Counted from the stretch's first letter, positions 26,545-36,678 are shown. The stretch: 64,000 nucleotides of DNA from Bryobacteraceae bacterium (GCA_019752335.1 JAIEMJ010000030.1:22597-86596); one strand, 5' to 3'. Numbers and translations are program-made. Notes: a model not told the origin generated them from the sequence alone.

Positions 26545-29533
26545 TGGCAAGATCCTTCAAGGCTTTCTGGGCAACGGTGCTATCCGGCTTCGCCTCCAGC
26601 AGGCGCTCCATGGCGCGGCGAGCGTCGGACGGGCGCCCCAACTGCAAGTAGATACGCCCGAGATTCAGATACAACTGCTCATCCGCTGGCGCATGGTGAA
26701 TGCCCTGCTCCAGCGTTTGGACCGCCTTCTCGCCGTCGCGCTGTTGTAAGTAGAGCACGCCCAGATTGTTCCACGCCGATGAGAGAGTGGGCCTAAGGGC
26801 GACCGCTTGACGCAGTACTTTCTCCGCCTCCACGTAGTTACCTTGCTTGGCCAGGGTGAGGCCCAGCCCTTGATGAGCCTCCGCCGACTGCGGCTCCGCG
26901 GCCAAGGCTTGCCGATAGTAGCCTTCGGCCGGACCAAGACGTCCTAACTTCGCAGCCGCTTGGGCGGCGTTCAAGTAGGCGTATGCCAATCCGGTCTTTG
27001 CCACCAGGGCTCGTTCGAAGCGTTGCAAAGCAGTGATGAAGTCCTGCTGGGCCATGGCGACGCCGCCGAATTCGTTCCAAGCCTCGGCGGACTGTGGGTC
27101 CAGCCGCAATGCTTCTTCCAGCAGCGGCACAGCCTCGCCCAAGCGCCCAGCTTCGCGATGCACTTGCGCCACCAAGACCAACGTGCGTAAGTTCCCTGGC
27201 TGTTGCCGGAGCACGGCCTGTAAGTAGGGTAAGGCTTGTTCTGGATAACCGCACCACAGTAACGAGGCGCCGAGCTTAAAATAATCCCGGCGAGGTTGCG
27301 CCAGCATCCGGCCGGGATAGGGCAAGGCAGAACGTTGGCTGAGGCGGGATAGGTCGGCTTTCACCTGTGCGGCTTCCGGAAGACGCGCGTATACTTTAAC
27401 GACGTGGCCATCGGCGTCGAGTAACATGGGTAAGGGAAACCGCAGGTCCGTACGATACTCGAATAAATAGCGGCGAAAGAGGGTGTAGGCTGCCAAGTGG
27501 GGCGCCGCGTTCTCCGCGGTCAACACGAAGAGTCCTGGGCCCGGTTGAGCTACGGGAAGCGGGACCGCATCCTGCAACCAGGTATCGTGCAAGCGGGGTT
27601 CGTTGTCGCCCGTGGCTTCCCGAGGATTGATCTGGCGCGGCTCGGCAAACACTCTCACCGGCCGAGCATCTTGCCCTTCGACGATTTCGTAAAGCGCCCC
27701 GGCGGCCAGCGGCCGCATGATTTGGCGCGTGCCGCTCGGCCAAATCACTTCGATCTCGCCACCGGTAGCCGCAAAATAGAGCGTCTTGGTGTGCTGCGAT
27801 AAGTAGCCTGAACCAGCGGCTACCCACTTCGTCTGCCCATCGAGACGCACGCGCGCGCCGATAGCATCACGATTGGACTTAACGCCAGCCAGGCGCAGCC
27901 CAATTCTCGGACTCGCCTGCCCACAACGATTCTGGAAAACGCGCAGTTGCGGCGCTAGGCGACTTTTGACAACTAAGTCCAAGCAGCCGTCGCCATCCAG
28001 GTCCAAGGCGGCAAAGGCTCGGGAATCTCCAGCGAAGTTCAGACCTGATTCGCGGGAAGCATCGCGGTACTTATCGCCATCCCGGACGTAGAGAAGATTA
28101 GGCTCGTGGCCATTCCAACTGTAACCCTCGCGAATAAACTGATTGATGGCGTTCCAGCCATTTTCGTATGCCGCATTCGGGCTCGCGGTGGCCGGAGTGC
28201 GCGCCACCACCTGGCGCCAGAAGAAGCCCATTAAGTCAGGCTGTTTTGGCCCGGTGAGCATCCCACAGGTGAGAAACAGCTCGGCGTGGCCGTCTAAGTC
28301 GAAATCAAGTGCGTCGGCGGACCAACCCCAACGGCCCATTTCGATGCCCAATTGGTTAGCTCCGGCAGCAAACTTACCGTTACCCAAGTTACGATAAAAA
28401 GAATTTCCCTTCGTATGGCCACGCCAGGCCTCATTGCGTAGGTAAGGAAATGCCTGGCTCGCGACCACCTGTTGCCCAGCCGCGGTATGCATGTTGGCGA
28501 CATAGAGATCAGGCTGGCCATCGCCGTTCTGATCAAACCAGCAGGCGCTCATGCCGGGACCGATATCCTCTACGCCGGCCTCAGCCGCCACGTCGCGAAA
28601 TTTGCCGCCTTCGTTGCGGTAGAGGTTATTACGGCCAAAGTCATTCGCGACATACAGGCTCGGCCAACCGGAGCCGTCGTAGTCCGCCCAGGCCGGCGCA
28701 AAGCTATACCGATTATTATTCTGCCCCAGCCCCACGGCGTTCGTGACATCCTCGAGAAAGCCGCTGCCATCGGCGTTCAGACGGTTTCGCAGGAGGAAAT
28801 TCGCCGGTCCGTTCTGCGCATCGAAGTAAGGGACCGGATAGCGAAACTGCGCCTCGCTCTGGAAGAAAGAGTAAGTGCAGAGATAGAGATCCAACTTACC
28901 GTCCCGGTCATAGTCAGCAGCGGCCATGCCGGTAAACGCGCCCCGCGGCGGACTGGCAAACCGGAAGGCGCCGGGGGCCAAGGCAAATCCGCCTTTTCCG
29001 TCATTGAGATAAAGCACGGGGCCCGCGCCGCGCAGCACCACTAAGTCTTGGCGGCCGAGATTGCGTAAGTCGAGAAAGAGGGCGCTGGCCGAGTCATCCA
29101 GTAAGTCCACACCCGCCGCGGCCGAGTACTCTTCCAGCTTGTCGCCGCGCCAACGAAACAGGCGATTCGGTAGGCCAGCGGGTTGGCAGACGTAGATCTC
29201 GTCGACGCCGTCGCCGTCGACGTCACCCACCGCCAATCCTTGGTTGCCGTAAATGTCGATGCCGGTAGCCGGATCCAGCCTAGCCAACCAATAAGGGACG
29301 CCCTTGCTGAGTTGTTCGCTTTGCAGCACCGTTCCGGTGATCTCAGCAAAACGCCCGTCCTGTCGCGGCGGGTAGGACGGCATGGGCGGGTCAATTGGGT
29401 ATTCGTCGTGGCCACTTTCGATCAACCCGGCGTAGGCGAAAAAGGGCGGGTCATGCTTGTAATGCACGGTCTCCGCGGCGTCGGCGAGGAGAGGAGCGCA
29501 CAGGGGCAAAGCAAGTAAGTCGCGCCGCTTCAT
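26528..29533 (-). CDS. ASPIC/UnbV (CRTAC1) FG-GAP protein with C-terminal TPR repeats
   Basis: At 1001 residues this exported protein (MKRRDLLALPLCAPLLADA, Tat-like) combines three parts. Residues about 85-520 have FG-GAP/VCBS calcium-type repeats (DVDGDGVDEIYV, DYDRDGKLDLYL, DQNGDGQPDLYV, DFDLDGHAELFL, DLDGDGCLDLVV). About 555-625 is the ASPIC/UnbV module (RLAGVKSNRDAIGARVRL, WPSGTRQ). About 770-1000 holds TPRs (PQSAEAWNEFGGVAMAQQDF and following). Fusion of ASPIC and TPR parts is common in this phylum. Its start overlaps the TPR gene stop by four bases. Confidence 0.85.
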   Translation of the reverse strand: MKRRDLLALPLCAPLLADAAETVHYKHDPPFFAYAGLIESGHDEYPIDPPMPSYPPRQDGRFAEITGTVLQSEQLSKGVPYWLARLDPATGIDIYGNQGLAVGDVDGDGVDEIYVCQPAGLPNRLFRWRGDKLEEYSAAAGVDLLDDSASALFLDLRNLGRQDLVVLRGAGPVLYLNDGKGGFALAPGAFRFASPPRGAFTGMAAADYDRDGKLDLYLCTYSFFQSEAQFRYPVPYFDAQNGPANFLLRNRLNADGSGFLEDVTNAVGLGQNNNRYSFAPAWADYDGSGWPSLYVANDFGRNNLYRNEGGKFRDVAAEAGVEDIGPGMSACWFDQNGDGQPDLYVANMHTAAGQQVVASQAFPYLRNEAWRGHTKGNSFYRNLGNGKFAAGANQLGIEMGRWGWSADALDFDLDGHAELFLTCGMLTGPKQPDLMGFFWRQVVARTPATASPNAAYENGWNAINQFIREGYSWNGHEPNLLYVRDGDKYRDASRESGLNFAGDSRAFAALDLDGDGCLDLVVKSRLAPQLRVFQNRCGQASPRIGLRLAGVKSNRDAIGARVRLDGQTKWVAAGSGYLSQHTKTLYFAATGGEIEVIWPSGTRQIMRPLAAGALYEIVEGQDARPVRVFAEPRQINPREATGDNEPRLHDTWLQDAVPLPVAQPGPGLFVLTAENAAPHLAAYTLFRRYLFEYRTDLRFPLPMLLDADGHVVKVYARLPEAAQVKADLSRLSQRSALPYPGRMLAQPRRDYFKLGASLLWCGYPEQALPYLQAVLRQQPGNLRTLVLVAQVHREAGRLGEAVPLLEEALRLDPQSAEAWNEFGGVAMAQQDFITALQRFERALVAKTGLAYAYLNAAQAAAKLGRLGPAEGYYRQALAAEPQSAEAHQGLGLTLAKQGNYVEAEKVLRQAVALRPTLSSAWNNLGVLYLQQRDGEKAVQTLEQGIHHAPADEQLYLNLGRIYLQLGRPSDARRAMERLLEAKPDSTVAQKALKDLANASQP

Positions 29534-30687
29534 TGCATGCCCGCCTTGGGCGTAGCGAGTAACTGCTGATGACGCTGGCGGGCCCGGGCGGCTTGGGCCG
29601 GCTGGCCCAACCGGTCATAGACGCGAGCCAACCGGTAGTGAGTCTCTGGAATGCTCCCGTTCACTGCCACGCTTGCTTGATAGGCTTGTGCAGCGGCGCC
29701 GTAGGCGCGTTCCCGTTCGAGTAGCTGGCCGAGTTCGAAGGAGAACTCCCAGATGCGGGGATCACGGCGTAGGGCCTCTTGTAACAGGAGCTTCGTCTCC
29801 GAGTCTGGCGCGCCGCTGGCTTGCAGAGCACGGGCATAAACGTAAGGCGCAAAGCCATTCTTTCGCTCTCGCTGGTACCAGCTAGCGGCGCGCTCTCGAA
29901 TCTCGGATAAGCGATCAGGCACCTGATCCATCATCTTGGCGAGAAAGATGTAGGGCTGGGGAACGGCCGCGTCTAAGTCGATCACTCGCAGAAACCGGCT
30001 GGCGGCGTCGGCGAAGCGCCGCTGAGAATAGTAAGCGACCCCTAAGGCCAGTTCCAGCGCCGGATTCTTGTCGAACTTACTTCGGGCCCCTTCCAGAAAA
30101 TCTACGGCATCAGTGAACTTCCCCTGCCGCAACAAGAATTGACCTAGCTCCTCATGCGCGGCTTCGTCATAGGGAAGTTGCGCAACCTGACGTAGCGCCT
30201 CGGGCGTGTCGCCCACGGCCTCGGCGGCGCGGAGCAAGAGCAGCCGGACCTCGGGCCGGTCCTGGCGGACGATGGCGGCCTGGCCCAGGCGACTCGCCTC
30301 CTTCCACTGCTTGAGCTCAGCATGCAGAAGAGCGGCGCGCAAGGGCGCCGCGGCGTCGGATGCAGGCGAGTCCGCATAGCGGCTTTCCCACTGCGCGGCC
30401 AGCGCGCGTTGGCCGGACTGCGCGTAGTAGAGCGCGAGTTGATGTTGGACGGCGGGCAAGCTAGCACCGGTACTTACGGCTTGACGAGCGGCTACCTCCG
30501 CGCGTTGCGGGAGTTTCAGATGGAAGTAAACCCGCGCTAGCATCGCCTGCGCCGGGGCACTCTTTTCAGCCTCCAGCAGCGTCCGGGCCTGGACGAACTG
30601 GCCAGCAGCGAAGGCCACTTGTGCGGCGTCGGACTGAGCGTAGGCAAGCATGGACACGACGAGAAAAACGGCCACTCCGCTCAGCAT
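29530..30687 (-). CDS. Exported TPR-repeat protein
   Basis: From ATG 30687 a signal peptide (MLSGVAVFLVVSMLAYAQ) precedes about ten tetratricopeptide units (for example FVQARTLLEAEKSAPAQAMLARVYFHLK and IWEFSFELGQLLERERAYGAAAQAYQASV). TPR stacks mediate protein contacts, so this is probably the periplasmic adaptor of the locus. A TTG 13 codons upstream is also in frame, but the ATG directly precedes the signal. It overlaps the downstream gene by four bases and follows the TonB receptor by 44 bases. Confidence 0.8.
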   Translation of the reverse strand: MLSGVAVFLVVSMLAYAQSDAAQVAFAAGQFVQARTLLEAEKSAPAQAMLARVYFHLKLPQRAEVAARQAVSTGASLPAVQHQLALYYAQSGQRALAAQWESRYADSPASDAAAPLRAALLHAELKQWKEASRLGQAAIVRQDRPEVRLLLLRAAEAVGDTPEALRQVAQLPYDEAAHEELGQFLLRQGKFTDAVDFLEGARSKFDKNPALELALGVAYYSQRRFADAASRFLRVIDLDAAVPQPYIFLAKMMDQVPDRLSEIRERAASWYQRERKNGFAPYVYARALQASGAPDSETKLLLQEALRRDPRIWEFSFELGQLLERERAYGAAAQAYQASVAVNGSIPETHYRLARVYDRLGQPAQAARARQRHQQLLATPKAGMQ

Positions 30688-30731
30688 ACTGCATTGCCGG
30701 GCGAAGTGGCCGATGGTATGAAGCAAGCGGC

Positions 30732-33700
30732 TTAGAACATGAAGCGCAGCGCGAACTGCGTCCGGCGCTGCGTGCCGTCCTGCGTGCTGAAGATTTTACC
30801 GAAGTTAGGATCACCAAAGATCCGGTTCGGTCCGCCAAACTGCGGCTTGTTGGTCAGGTTGAACGCTTCGGCGCGGAACTGGAGCCGGAAGCGTTCGGTG
30901 ATGCGGATGGCCTTGAACAAGGAGAGGTCCATGTTCGATTGACCGGGCACGCGATTCGTTTGTAAGCCCAAGCTGCCAGGCGTTCCCGGGGTGGTTCTAG
31001 CGAGGTTGCCGATGTCGAACCACTGGTTCGGCGTACGGCCACCGGAGGGAGCGGCGTCGGAGTCCTTACCGGCAATAGCGTCTGGTTGGCAATTATTGAA
31101 GGTGCCAGGGCAACTGACGACACCCAGGGTATACGGAGCGCCCGTGCGAATCGTCAGAATGCCGTTCACCTGCCAGTCACCCAATACGGCGTTGGCGGCC
31201 CGGTTGTCAATGGCGAACTTCTTACCTTTGCCGAATGGCAGGTCGTACAGGAAGCTGGCTGTCGTGCTGTGGCGGATATCCCAACCGGCGTCCGCATAGG
31301 CGGCCGAGAAGTTACGGGCGTCCTTAGGACCATTGCCAGCCGAACCGCTCAGCGTGGTTCCGGAAGTAGCTAAGGCGTGGCCCCAAGTGTAGGCCACGAG
31401 GTACTGCAACCCGCTGGAGAAGCGCTTCTCGAATTTTGCCGTAAGGCCAGCGTAGCGGCCAAATCCGAAGGTGGTGGTATTGTTCACGCCACCGAGATTG
31501 GGGATGGGGCGAAGGGCCTGAGTGTTGAGGTTGGGGAGCGGGTTGACATACCAGGCGTTCGGATCAGAGAAATGCAATTGGTGAGCCTGGTGGTTGCCCA
31601 CGTAGGCTAACTCGAAGGCGTTGCCGCCGCGGAACTCGCGTTGCACGGAAAGATTCCACTTGTGAACGAGCGGGTTGCGGAAGTTTTGCGCGACGCTACG
31701 GAAGTTGACCGGCGCATTGAGCGAGAAGATGTTGAGCGGGAAACCACTCGTCACACCCTGGTTCGCGTTGAAGAAGGGATTTGGCTCGAACAGGCTGACA
31801 TTGCCAGGCCGCAGGAGAGTAGTGGTTTGGTTGAAAGGCACACCTTCGCCGCGATTTGGATTGCCGCCCTGGTTCTCTTCGCCGCCGTAGAAGATACCGT
31901 AGCCGGCGCGGACGACGGTCTTCGGCGTGATGGTGTAAGCGAAACCAATGCGCGGAGCAATACTCGTCTTGTCCCACTTGATAAGCGTGTCGCTCACTTC
32001 GCCGCGGGAGACTTTCACATTGGAGAAGTCGGTCGCGAAGTTCGGGGGCAGCGGAGCGTTTTGATCCTTGCCCTTGGGGATGAAGAGGGTGAGTTTGTCG
32101 AAGTCAAAGTTAGCTTGGCGGCCAAACTTCTCTCCGATCGGAGAGAAGAGCTCATAGCGTACGCCGTAGTTGATGGTGAGCTTGCTATTCACCTTCCAAT
32201 CGTCCTGGGCGTAAAAGGCCCACGCTGACTTTTGTGACGAAATAAAGTTGGTAGTCGACAACTGACCTTGAGAAACACGCCCTAGCAGGAAAGAGGCATA
32301 GCCATCGCCCGTGAGATTCGCCAAATTGTCGGCGCCATTCGGGAAGGAGGTTTCGGTGCGATTAAACGTCCAGTTGCCGTGCGGGCTGGGGAATTGGAAA
32401 AAGGGGAACTTGATGGGCCGGAACTCGCCGCCGAAGCGGAGGGAATGGCTCTTCTTCTGGATGGACAGGTTCTGGATAAAGTCCCAGACGTTGTTGTATT
32501 CCTTCGAGGGCAGCCAATCGGATGCGCCGAAACCAGAATAACGGTCGATGTTCGTGGAGGGAAGTCCGCCATTGAGCGGTCCGGTCGGATTATACCCGCC
32601 GATACCGAAGGCCTTGAACTGATCCACATCGGGCAGGGCCTGGGTGCGCGCGGTCACGAGACGGGAGAAAGCCACCCGCGTCTCCGAGATCACCGTGGGC
32701 GACCAGGTGCGCGTGTAAGAGAGCATCGCGTTGCGGGCCAAGGTCTGTTCGATGTTGGAAGCGAAGTAAGTTCCATCCAAGGCGCCGGGAAGCGGAGCCC
32801 CGTTGACTTGATTGCGTTCCGACCAGGAGACGCTGCCGAACAGATTGTCTTTGTCGCTCAGGCGATGATCGAGGCGAATGTCGAACTGCTTCACGCCCTG
32901 CGTGCCGGAGGTAGTGGTGAAGAAGTTATTCTGCGGGATGCCGAGTCCAACATTTACGTTAGGCGCGGGAAACAAGTCAGCCATTTTCTTAGCCGCAGGA
33001 TCAAGCCGCGAAGCGGGAATCGTATTATTGGCGAAGGGCAAGCGAACCAAGCCACTGGTGCCGTTGGCGTAGGTTCCCATGGACTGCGTCGCGGGATCGT
33101 AGATCGTGCCTTCACGAGTGCTGGTTAAGGCGCTCGCAATGGCGCGATTGGTGCCAAGCAACTCCGAAAAGTTACCCGAACGCATCGCGGGAGAGGGAAT
33201 GCTGAAGAAAGCGGAGGTGCCTAAGCCTGGAACGGCGCCGCCAGTGGAACGGATCTCGGTACCCTGGTAATCGGCAAACCAGAAAGTGCGATTCTTGATG
33301 GCCGGACCACCGACGGCGGCGCCGAATTGGTTCTGCTTGAACGGACCACGCTTCACGCCGTTGCGATTGTTTTCCCAGCGGTTCGCGTTAGCTTTGTCGT
33401 TCTGCAGGTACTCGAACAACGTACCGTGCAACTGATTTGTGCCGCTTTTGATGGTCACATTCACGACGCCGCCGGCGCCGCGACCGTATTCGGCGTTGTA
33501 GCCGTTGGTCATGACGCGCATTTCCCCGATGGCCTCTACGGAGGGTCCAATCACGAAAGAGGTTTGATTCAGAAAGTCGATGACGTTGACATTGTTGTCG
33601 ACGCCGTTGAGCAAAAAGTTGTTTTGGCCATTGGAACGGACACCATTCGCGGAGAAACCACCGCCGGTGGCATCGCGGGCGCCGGGTTCATTGGGAACCA

Positions 33701-34187
33701 CGCCGGGCGAAAGCCGGGCTAGGTAGGCAAAATTGCGCGTGCCGCCCAGGGGTAGTTCTGACACCTGTTTGGCGTCAACACTGGCGCCGATGATGGTGGA
33801 CTCCGTTTGCAGCACTGCGACTTCGCCAGTGACGTCAATATTGGTCGCCACATCGCCGACCTGCATTTGCAGATCTACGCCCGTCCGGTCGCCAGCCGTG
33901 AGAGGAACATTGCGCCGGGTGGACTTCTTAAAGCCAGCAGCTTCCACAGTGATGGAATAGATACCTGGCTTCAGGGCCGGGCGGGCGTACTCGCCGCCAC
34001 TGGTGGTCACCAAGTCGTACTTCAGTCCAGTAGCGTCTTCGGTGATGGTGACTTTGGCGTTGGGAATTCCTGCGCCAGCCGGATCAGTAACGGTACCAAC
34101 GAGGGTAGCTAAATCGCGTTGCGCGAAGGCCTGAAAGGCGAGCAGCAACACAGGTAACACAACGCGCAACAAGGCGGGTGGCTTCAT
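30732..34187 (-). CDS. Oar-like TonB-dependent receptor with carboxypeptidase-regulatory domain
   Basis: This 1151-residue outer-membrane protein starts at ATG 34187 (MKPPALLRVVLPVLLLAFQAFAQ, a clear signal peptide) even though the frame extends to 34358. Residues about 25-110 form a carboxypeptidase-regulatory/CnaB-like domain (GTVTDPAGAGIPNAKVTITED). A plug domain follows (VVNVTIKSGTNQLHGTLFEYLQND), then a large beta-barrel ending in FALRFMF with the terminal aromatic required for BAM insertion. No clear TonB box was identified. It is the first gene of a seven-gene minus-strand operon and probably defines its import substrate. Confidence 0.88.
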   Translation of the reverse strand: MKPPALLRVVLPVLLLAFQAFAQRDLATLVGTVTDPAGAGIPNAKVTITEDATGLKYDLVTTSGGEYARPALKPGIYSITVEAAGFKKSTRRNVPLTAGDRTGVDLQMQVGDVATNIDVTGEVAVLQTESTIIGASVDAKQVSELPLGGTRNFAYLARLSPGVVPNEPGARDATGGGFSANGVRSNGQNNFLLNGVDNNVNVIDFLNQTSFVIGPSVEAIGEMRVMTNGYNAEYGRGAGGVVNVTIKSGTNQLHGTLFEYLQNDKANANRWENNRNGVKRGPFKQNQFGAAVGGPAIKNRTFWFADYQGTEIRSTGGAVPGLGTSAFFSIPSPAMRSGNFSELLGTNRAIASALTSTREGTIYDPATQSMGTYANGTSGLVRLPFANNTIPASRLDPAAKKMADLFPAPNVNVGLGIPQNNFFTTTSGTQGVKQFDIRLDHRLSDKDNLFGSVSWSERNQVNGAPLPGALDGTYFASNIEQTLARNAMLSYTRTWSPTVISETRVAFSRLVTARTQALPDVDQFKAFGIGGYNPTGPLNGGLPSTNIDRYSGFGASDWLPSKEYNNVWDFIQNLSIQKKSHSLRFGGEFRPIKFPFFQFPSPHGNWTFNRTETSFPNGADNLANLTGDGYASFLLGRVSQGQLSTTNFISSQKSAWAFYAQDDWKVNSKLTINYGVRYELFSPIGEKFGRQANFDFDKLTLFIPKGKDQNAPLPPNFATDFSNVKVSRGEVSDTLIKWDKTSIAPRIGFAYTITPKTVVRAGYGIFYGGEENQGGNPNRGEGVPFNQTTTLLRPGNVSLFEPNPFFNANQGVTSGFPLNIFSLNAPVNFRSVAQNFRNPLVHKWNLSVQREFRGGNAFELAYVGNHQAHQLHFSDPNAWYVNPLPNLNTQALRPIPNLGGVNNTTTFGFGRYAGLTAKFEKRFSSGLQYLVAYTWGHALATSGTTLSGSAGNGPKDARNFSAAYADAGWDIRHSTTASFLYDLPFGKGKKFAIDNRAANAVLGDWQVNGILTIRTGAPYTLGVVSCPGTFNNCQPDAIAGKDSDAAPSGGRTPNQWFDIGNLARTTPGTPGSLGLQTNRVPGQSNMDLSLFKAIRITERFRLQFRAEAFNLTNKPQFGGPNRIFGDPNFGKIFSTQDGTQRRTQFALRFMF

Positions 34188-34279
34188 AACATCAACCCCA
34201 CAAAGAATTTTTACAGCTTGGTGAACAATATCATCTCGTGTCAATAACTGCAATGATGGTTTCTTTAATGTCAAGGCGC
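34188..34279. promoter_or_regulatory. Divergent promoter region of the ASPIC/TonB locus
   Basis: The 92 bases between the TonB receptor and the plus-strand ASPIC gene must drive both directions. TTGACA hexamers occur on the minus strand at 34274-34269 and 34244-34239, 30 bases apart. I see no well-spaced -10 for either. The region is clearly more AT-rich than its flanks, as expected for a promoter. Details are uncertain. Confidence 0.35.
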
Positions 34280-35941
34280 ATGAAGAACTTAATGTACTTT
34301 TTAATATTTCTCCTGGCCGACGGCCGCGGAGTCTACTTCGAAGACGTGGCCGCCGCATGGGGAATCACGCAAAAGAACGTGTTTGGCGGGGAAAAACGGA
34401 AGGATTTTATCCTGGAGACCACGGGCAATGGCGTTGCCATCGTCGACGCCGATGGCGACGGACGGGAGGATCTGTTGCTCCTCAACGGCACGCGGCTAGC
34501 CCCGGTGGCGGGACAAAAGAGTCTGCCGGCCCTCTATCGGAACGAGGGCGACGGAAAATTTACATCCTTAATCAATAGCGGATTCGAAGTGGAGGGCTGG
34601 GCACAGGGCGTCTGCGCCGGCGACGTCGACAACGACGGACGGGTCGACTTATTGATCACCTACTATGGTCACAATCGCCTCTATCGCAACGAAGGTGGAG
34701 AACGTTTCGCCGACATTACGGCGAGGTCCGGCCTGCCGGCCTCGGGGGTGCGCTTTGGCTCTGGCTGCACGTTTCTCGACTATGACCGTGACGGGCGTTT
34801 GGATCTCTTCGTCGCGAACTACGTGAATATTGACCTCGCGAAGACACCGAAGCCGGGCCAAGGCCAGTACTGCGTGTGGAAAGAGATTCCCGTGATGTGC
34901 GGCCCGCGCGGCTTGCCGCTCGCCACCAATTTGCTGTATCATCAGGAGCCGGACGGCCGGTTTCGCGACGTGTCGAATGCGGCGGGCATCTTAAAACCAG
35001 GTGGACGCTATGCACTGCAAGCCGTCAGCGCGGACTTCGACAACGACGGTTGGCCCGATCTCTACGTCGCCTGCGACATGACGCCCAGCTTGCTCTATCG
35101 CAACAAAGGCAACGGAACCTTCGAGGAGCGCGGCGAACCCGCGGGCGTGGCTTTCAACGCTGACGGACGGTTGCAGGCCGGCATGGGCGTAGCCGTGGCG
35201 GACTTCAACCACGACGGCTATCTCGACATCGCCAAGACAAATTTTTCTGGTGACTTGACGTCGCTGTTCCTGAACGAAGACGGCAAATTCTTCACCGACG
35301 TCTCCGCCCAGGCTGGCCTGGGCGCGCGGCAGTTGCTGGGCTGGGGCGCCGCGTTCGTTGACTTCGATGACGATGGCCATACGGACCTGCTCACGGTGAA
35401 TGGCCATGTCTATCCGGAAGTGGAAGGCTCGCCCGTCGGCGACCGTTACCGGCAGGAGACGCTGTTCTTCCGCAATCTGGGCAACGGCAAGTTTTCCGAC
35501 TGGACAGCGAAGAGCGGCCCCGCGCTCGCTACGCCCCGTATCTCACGGGGCCTGGCGGTAGGCGATCTGGATCAGGATGGCCGCCCTGAGGCGGTGATCC
35601 TCAATATGAACGAGTTGCCCACGGTGCTCAAGAACACGGCGCCCAGCGGCAATTTTCTGAACTTGCGCTTAGCGGGGGCGAAAAGCAATCGCGCAGCGAT
35701 CGGCGCCCGCGTCACCGTAATGTCCGGCGGCGTGCGGCAGGTGGCCGAGGTAATGAGCGGCTCCAGCTTCTATTCGCAGAACTCGCTTACCTTGCATTTC
35801 GGCCTCGACGTGGCGAAGTCCGCTGGAGTCACGGTACGGTGGCCGAGCGGTAAGACGGAGGAGTGGAAAGAGCTCAGCGTGAACGCGATCTGTCAACTTA
35901 CGGAAGGACAAAAGGCGGCGGCTTGCCAAGGCTACCCATGA
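34280..35941 (+). CDS. ASPIC/UnbV (CRTAC1) FG-GAP repeat protein
   Basis: Exported protein of 553 residues starting MKNLMYFLIFLLADGRG; ATG 34268 is an alternative. It has FG-GAP-like Asp-rich repeats (DADGDGREDLLLL, DVDNDGRVDLLI, DYDRDGRLDLFV, DFDNDGWPDLYV, DFNHDGYLDIAK, DFDDDGHTDLLT, DLDQDGRPEAVI) and a terminal ASPIC/UnbV module (LRLAGAKSNRAAIGARVTVM ... WPSGKTEEW). Such proteins are secreted calcium-binding propellers of unknown ligand. It is divergent to the TonB operon and overlaps the next gene by four bases, so the two belong together. Confidence 0.85.
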   Translation: MKNLMYFLIFLLADGRGVYFEDVAAAWGITQKNVFGGEKRKDFILETTGNGVAIVDADGDGREDLLLLNGTRLAPVAGQKSLPALYRNEGDGKFTSLINSGFEVEGWAQGVCAGDVDNDGRVDLLITYYGHNRLYRNEGGERFADITARSGLPASGVRFGSGCTFLDYDRDGRLDLFVANYVNIDLAKTPKPGQGQYCVWKEIPVMCGPRGLPLATNLLYHQEPDGRFRDVSNAAGILKPGGRYALQAVSADFDNDGWPDLYVACDMTPSLLYRNKGNGTFEERGEPAGVAFNADGRLQAGMGVAVADFNHDGYLDIAKTNFSGDLTSLFLNEDGKFFTDVSAQAGLGARQLLGWGAAFVDFDDDGHTDLLTVNGHVYPEVEGSPVGDRYRQETLFFRNLGNGKFSDWTAKSGPALATPRISRGLAVGDLDQDGRPEAVILNMNELPTVLKNTAPSGNFLNLRLAGAKSNRAAIGARVTVMSGGVRQVAEVMSGSSFYSQNSLTLHFGLDVAKSAGVTVRWPSGKTEEWKELSVNAICQLTEGQKAAACQGYP

Positions 35942-36678
35942 CTTTTCTCGCTATATTACTTTTTGCACAGATTACCAAGCCGCCCGAGTTTGAAGACGCG
36001 GGTAAATTTGCCACAAGTCCGGCGGCGGGAACGGTGGATGGGTCGTCCCATGTGGCGGCGGAACGGGCGGTGGTCAATCAGGAGTTACTCGCAATTTTGC
36101 GCCGGCTGCCGGGATATGCCGAGGGGGTGCACCTCATCGAAGGCCAAATGCCGGGAGCGGCACAGGCGCACTTCGAGGCGAAGCGTCAGCGGGTGGGTGT
36201 CGCGGTGACGCTGTTTCTAGCAGGCAAAGCCGAGGAGAGCGCCGAGTTGCTTTGCAAACTGGCGAAAGAGAAAGAACATTCCGCGTTGCCGGTGATCGGT
36301 GAAACGATTGGCGTAGCGCCAGCCTGGAGCCAGCGCCTGTTGGCTGCGATTCAATCCTTGTCGCGTCCGCCATCATCCGTAAGTGAGTACTATTTGGGCC
36401 GCGCGTTGTTGAAGCAGGAGCCGCCACACGTGGTGGAGGCGCGGCGGCATCTCGCACGTTCTGCCAGATTGGACGTGAAAGCGACGGCCGCACTGCTGGA
36501 GTTGGCCCGGCAGGCGCCGCAGCCGGAGGAGGCCATCCAGTGGCTGGAGGAAGCTCTGCGGCGAAATGGCCGGCTGGGCGTGGCTCACTATCGTTTGGCG
36601 CAGCTGTACCGGGCGGACGGCCAAATGGAAAAGAGCCGCCAGCATTTGCGCGAATTTGAAGCCTCGCGCGGCAAGTAG
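35938..36678 (+). CDS. Exported TPR-repeat protein coupled to the ASPIC gene
   Basis: ATG 35938 overlaps the ASPIC stop (ATGA) and opens with MTFLAILLFAQITKPPEFED, a short signal-like segment; the frame is open 25 codons upstream but that part lies inside the neighbour. The 246-residue body has TPR-like helices (QAHFEAKRQRVGVAVTLFLAGKAEESAELLCKLAKE and EEAIQWLEEALRRNGRLGVAHYRLAQLYRADGQMEKSRQHLREFE). Family members of this type are protein-interaction adaptors; no enzyme motif is present. Confidence 0.7.
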   Translation: MTFLAILLFAQITKPPEFEDAGKFATSPAAGTVDGSSHVAAERAVVNQELLAILRRLPGYAEGVHLIEGQMPGAAQAHFEAKRQRVGVAVTLFLAGKAEESAELLCKLAKEKEHSALPVIGETIGVAPAWSQRLLAAIQSLSRPPSSVSEYYLGRALLKQEPPHVVEARRHLARSARLDVKATAALLELARQAPQPEEAIQWLEEALRRNGRLGVAHYRLAQLYRADGQMEKSRQHLREFEASRGK

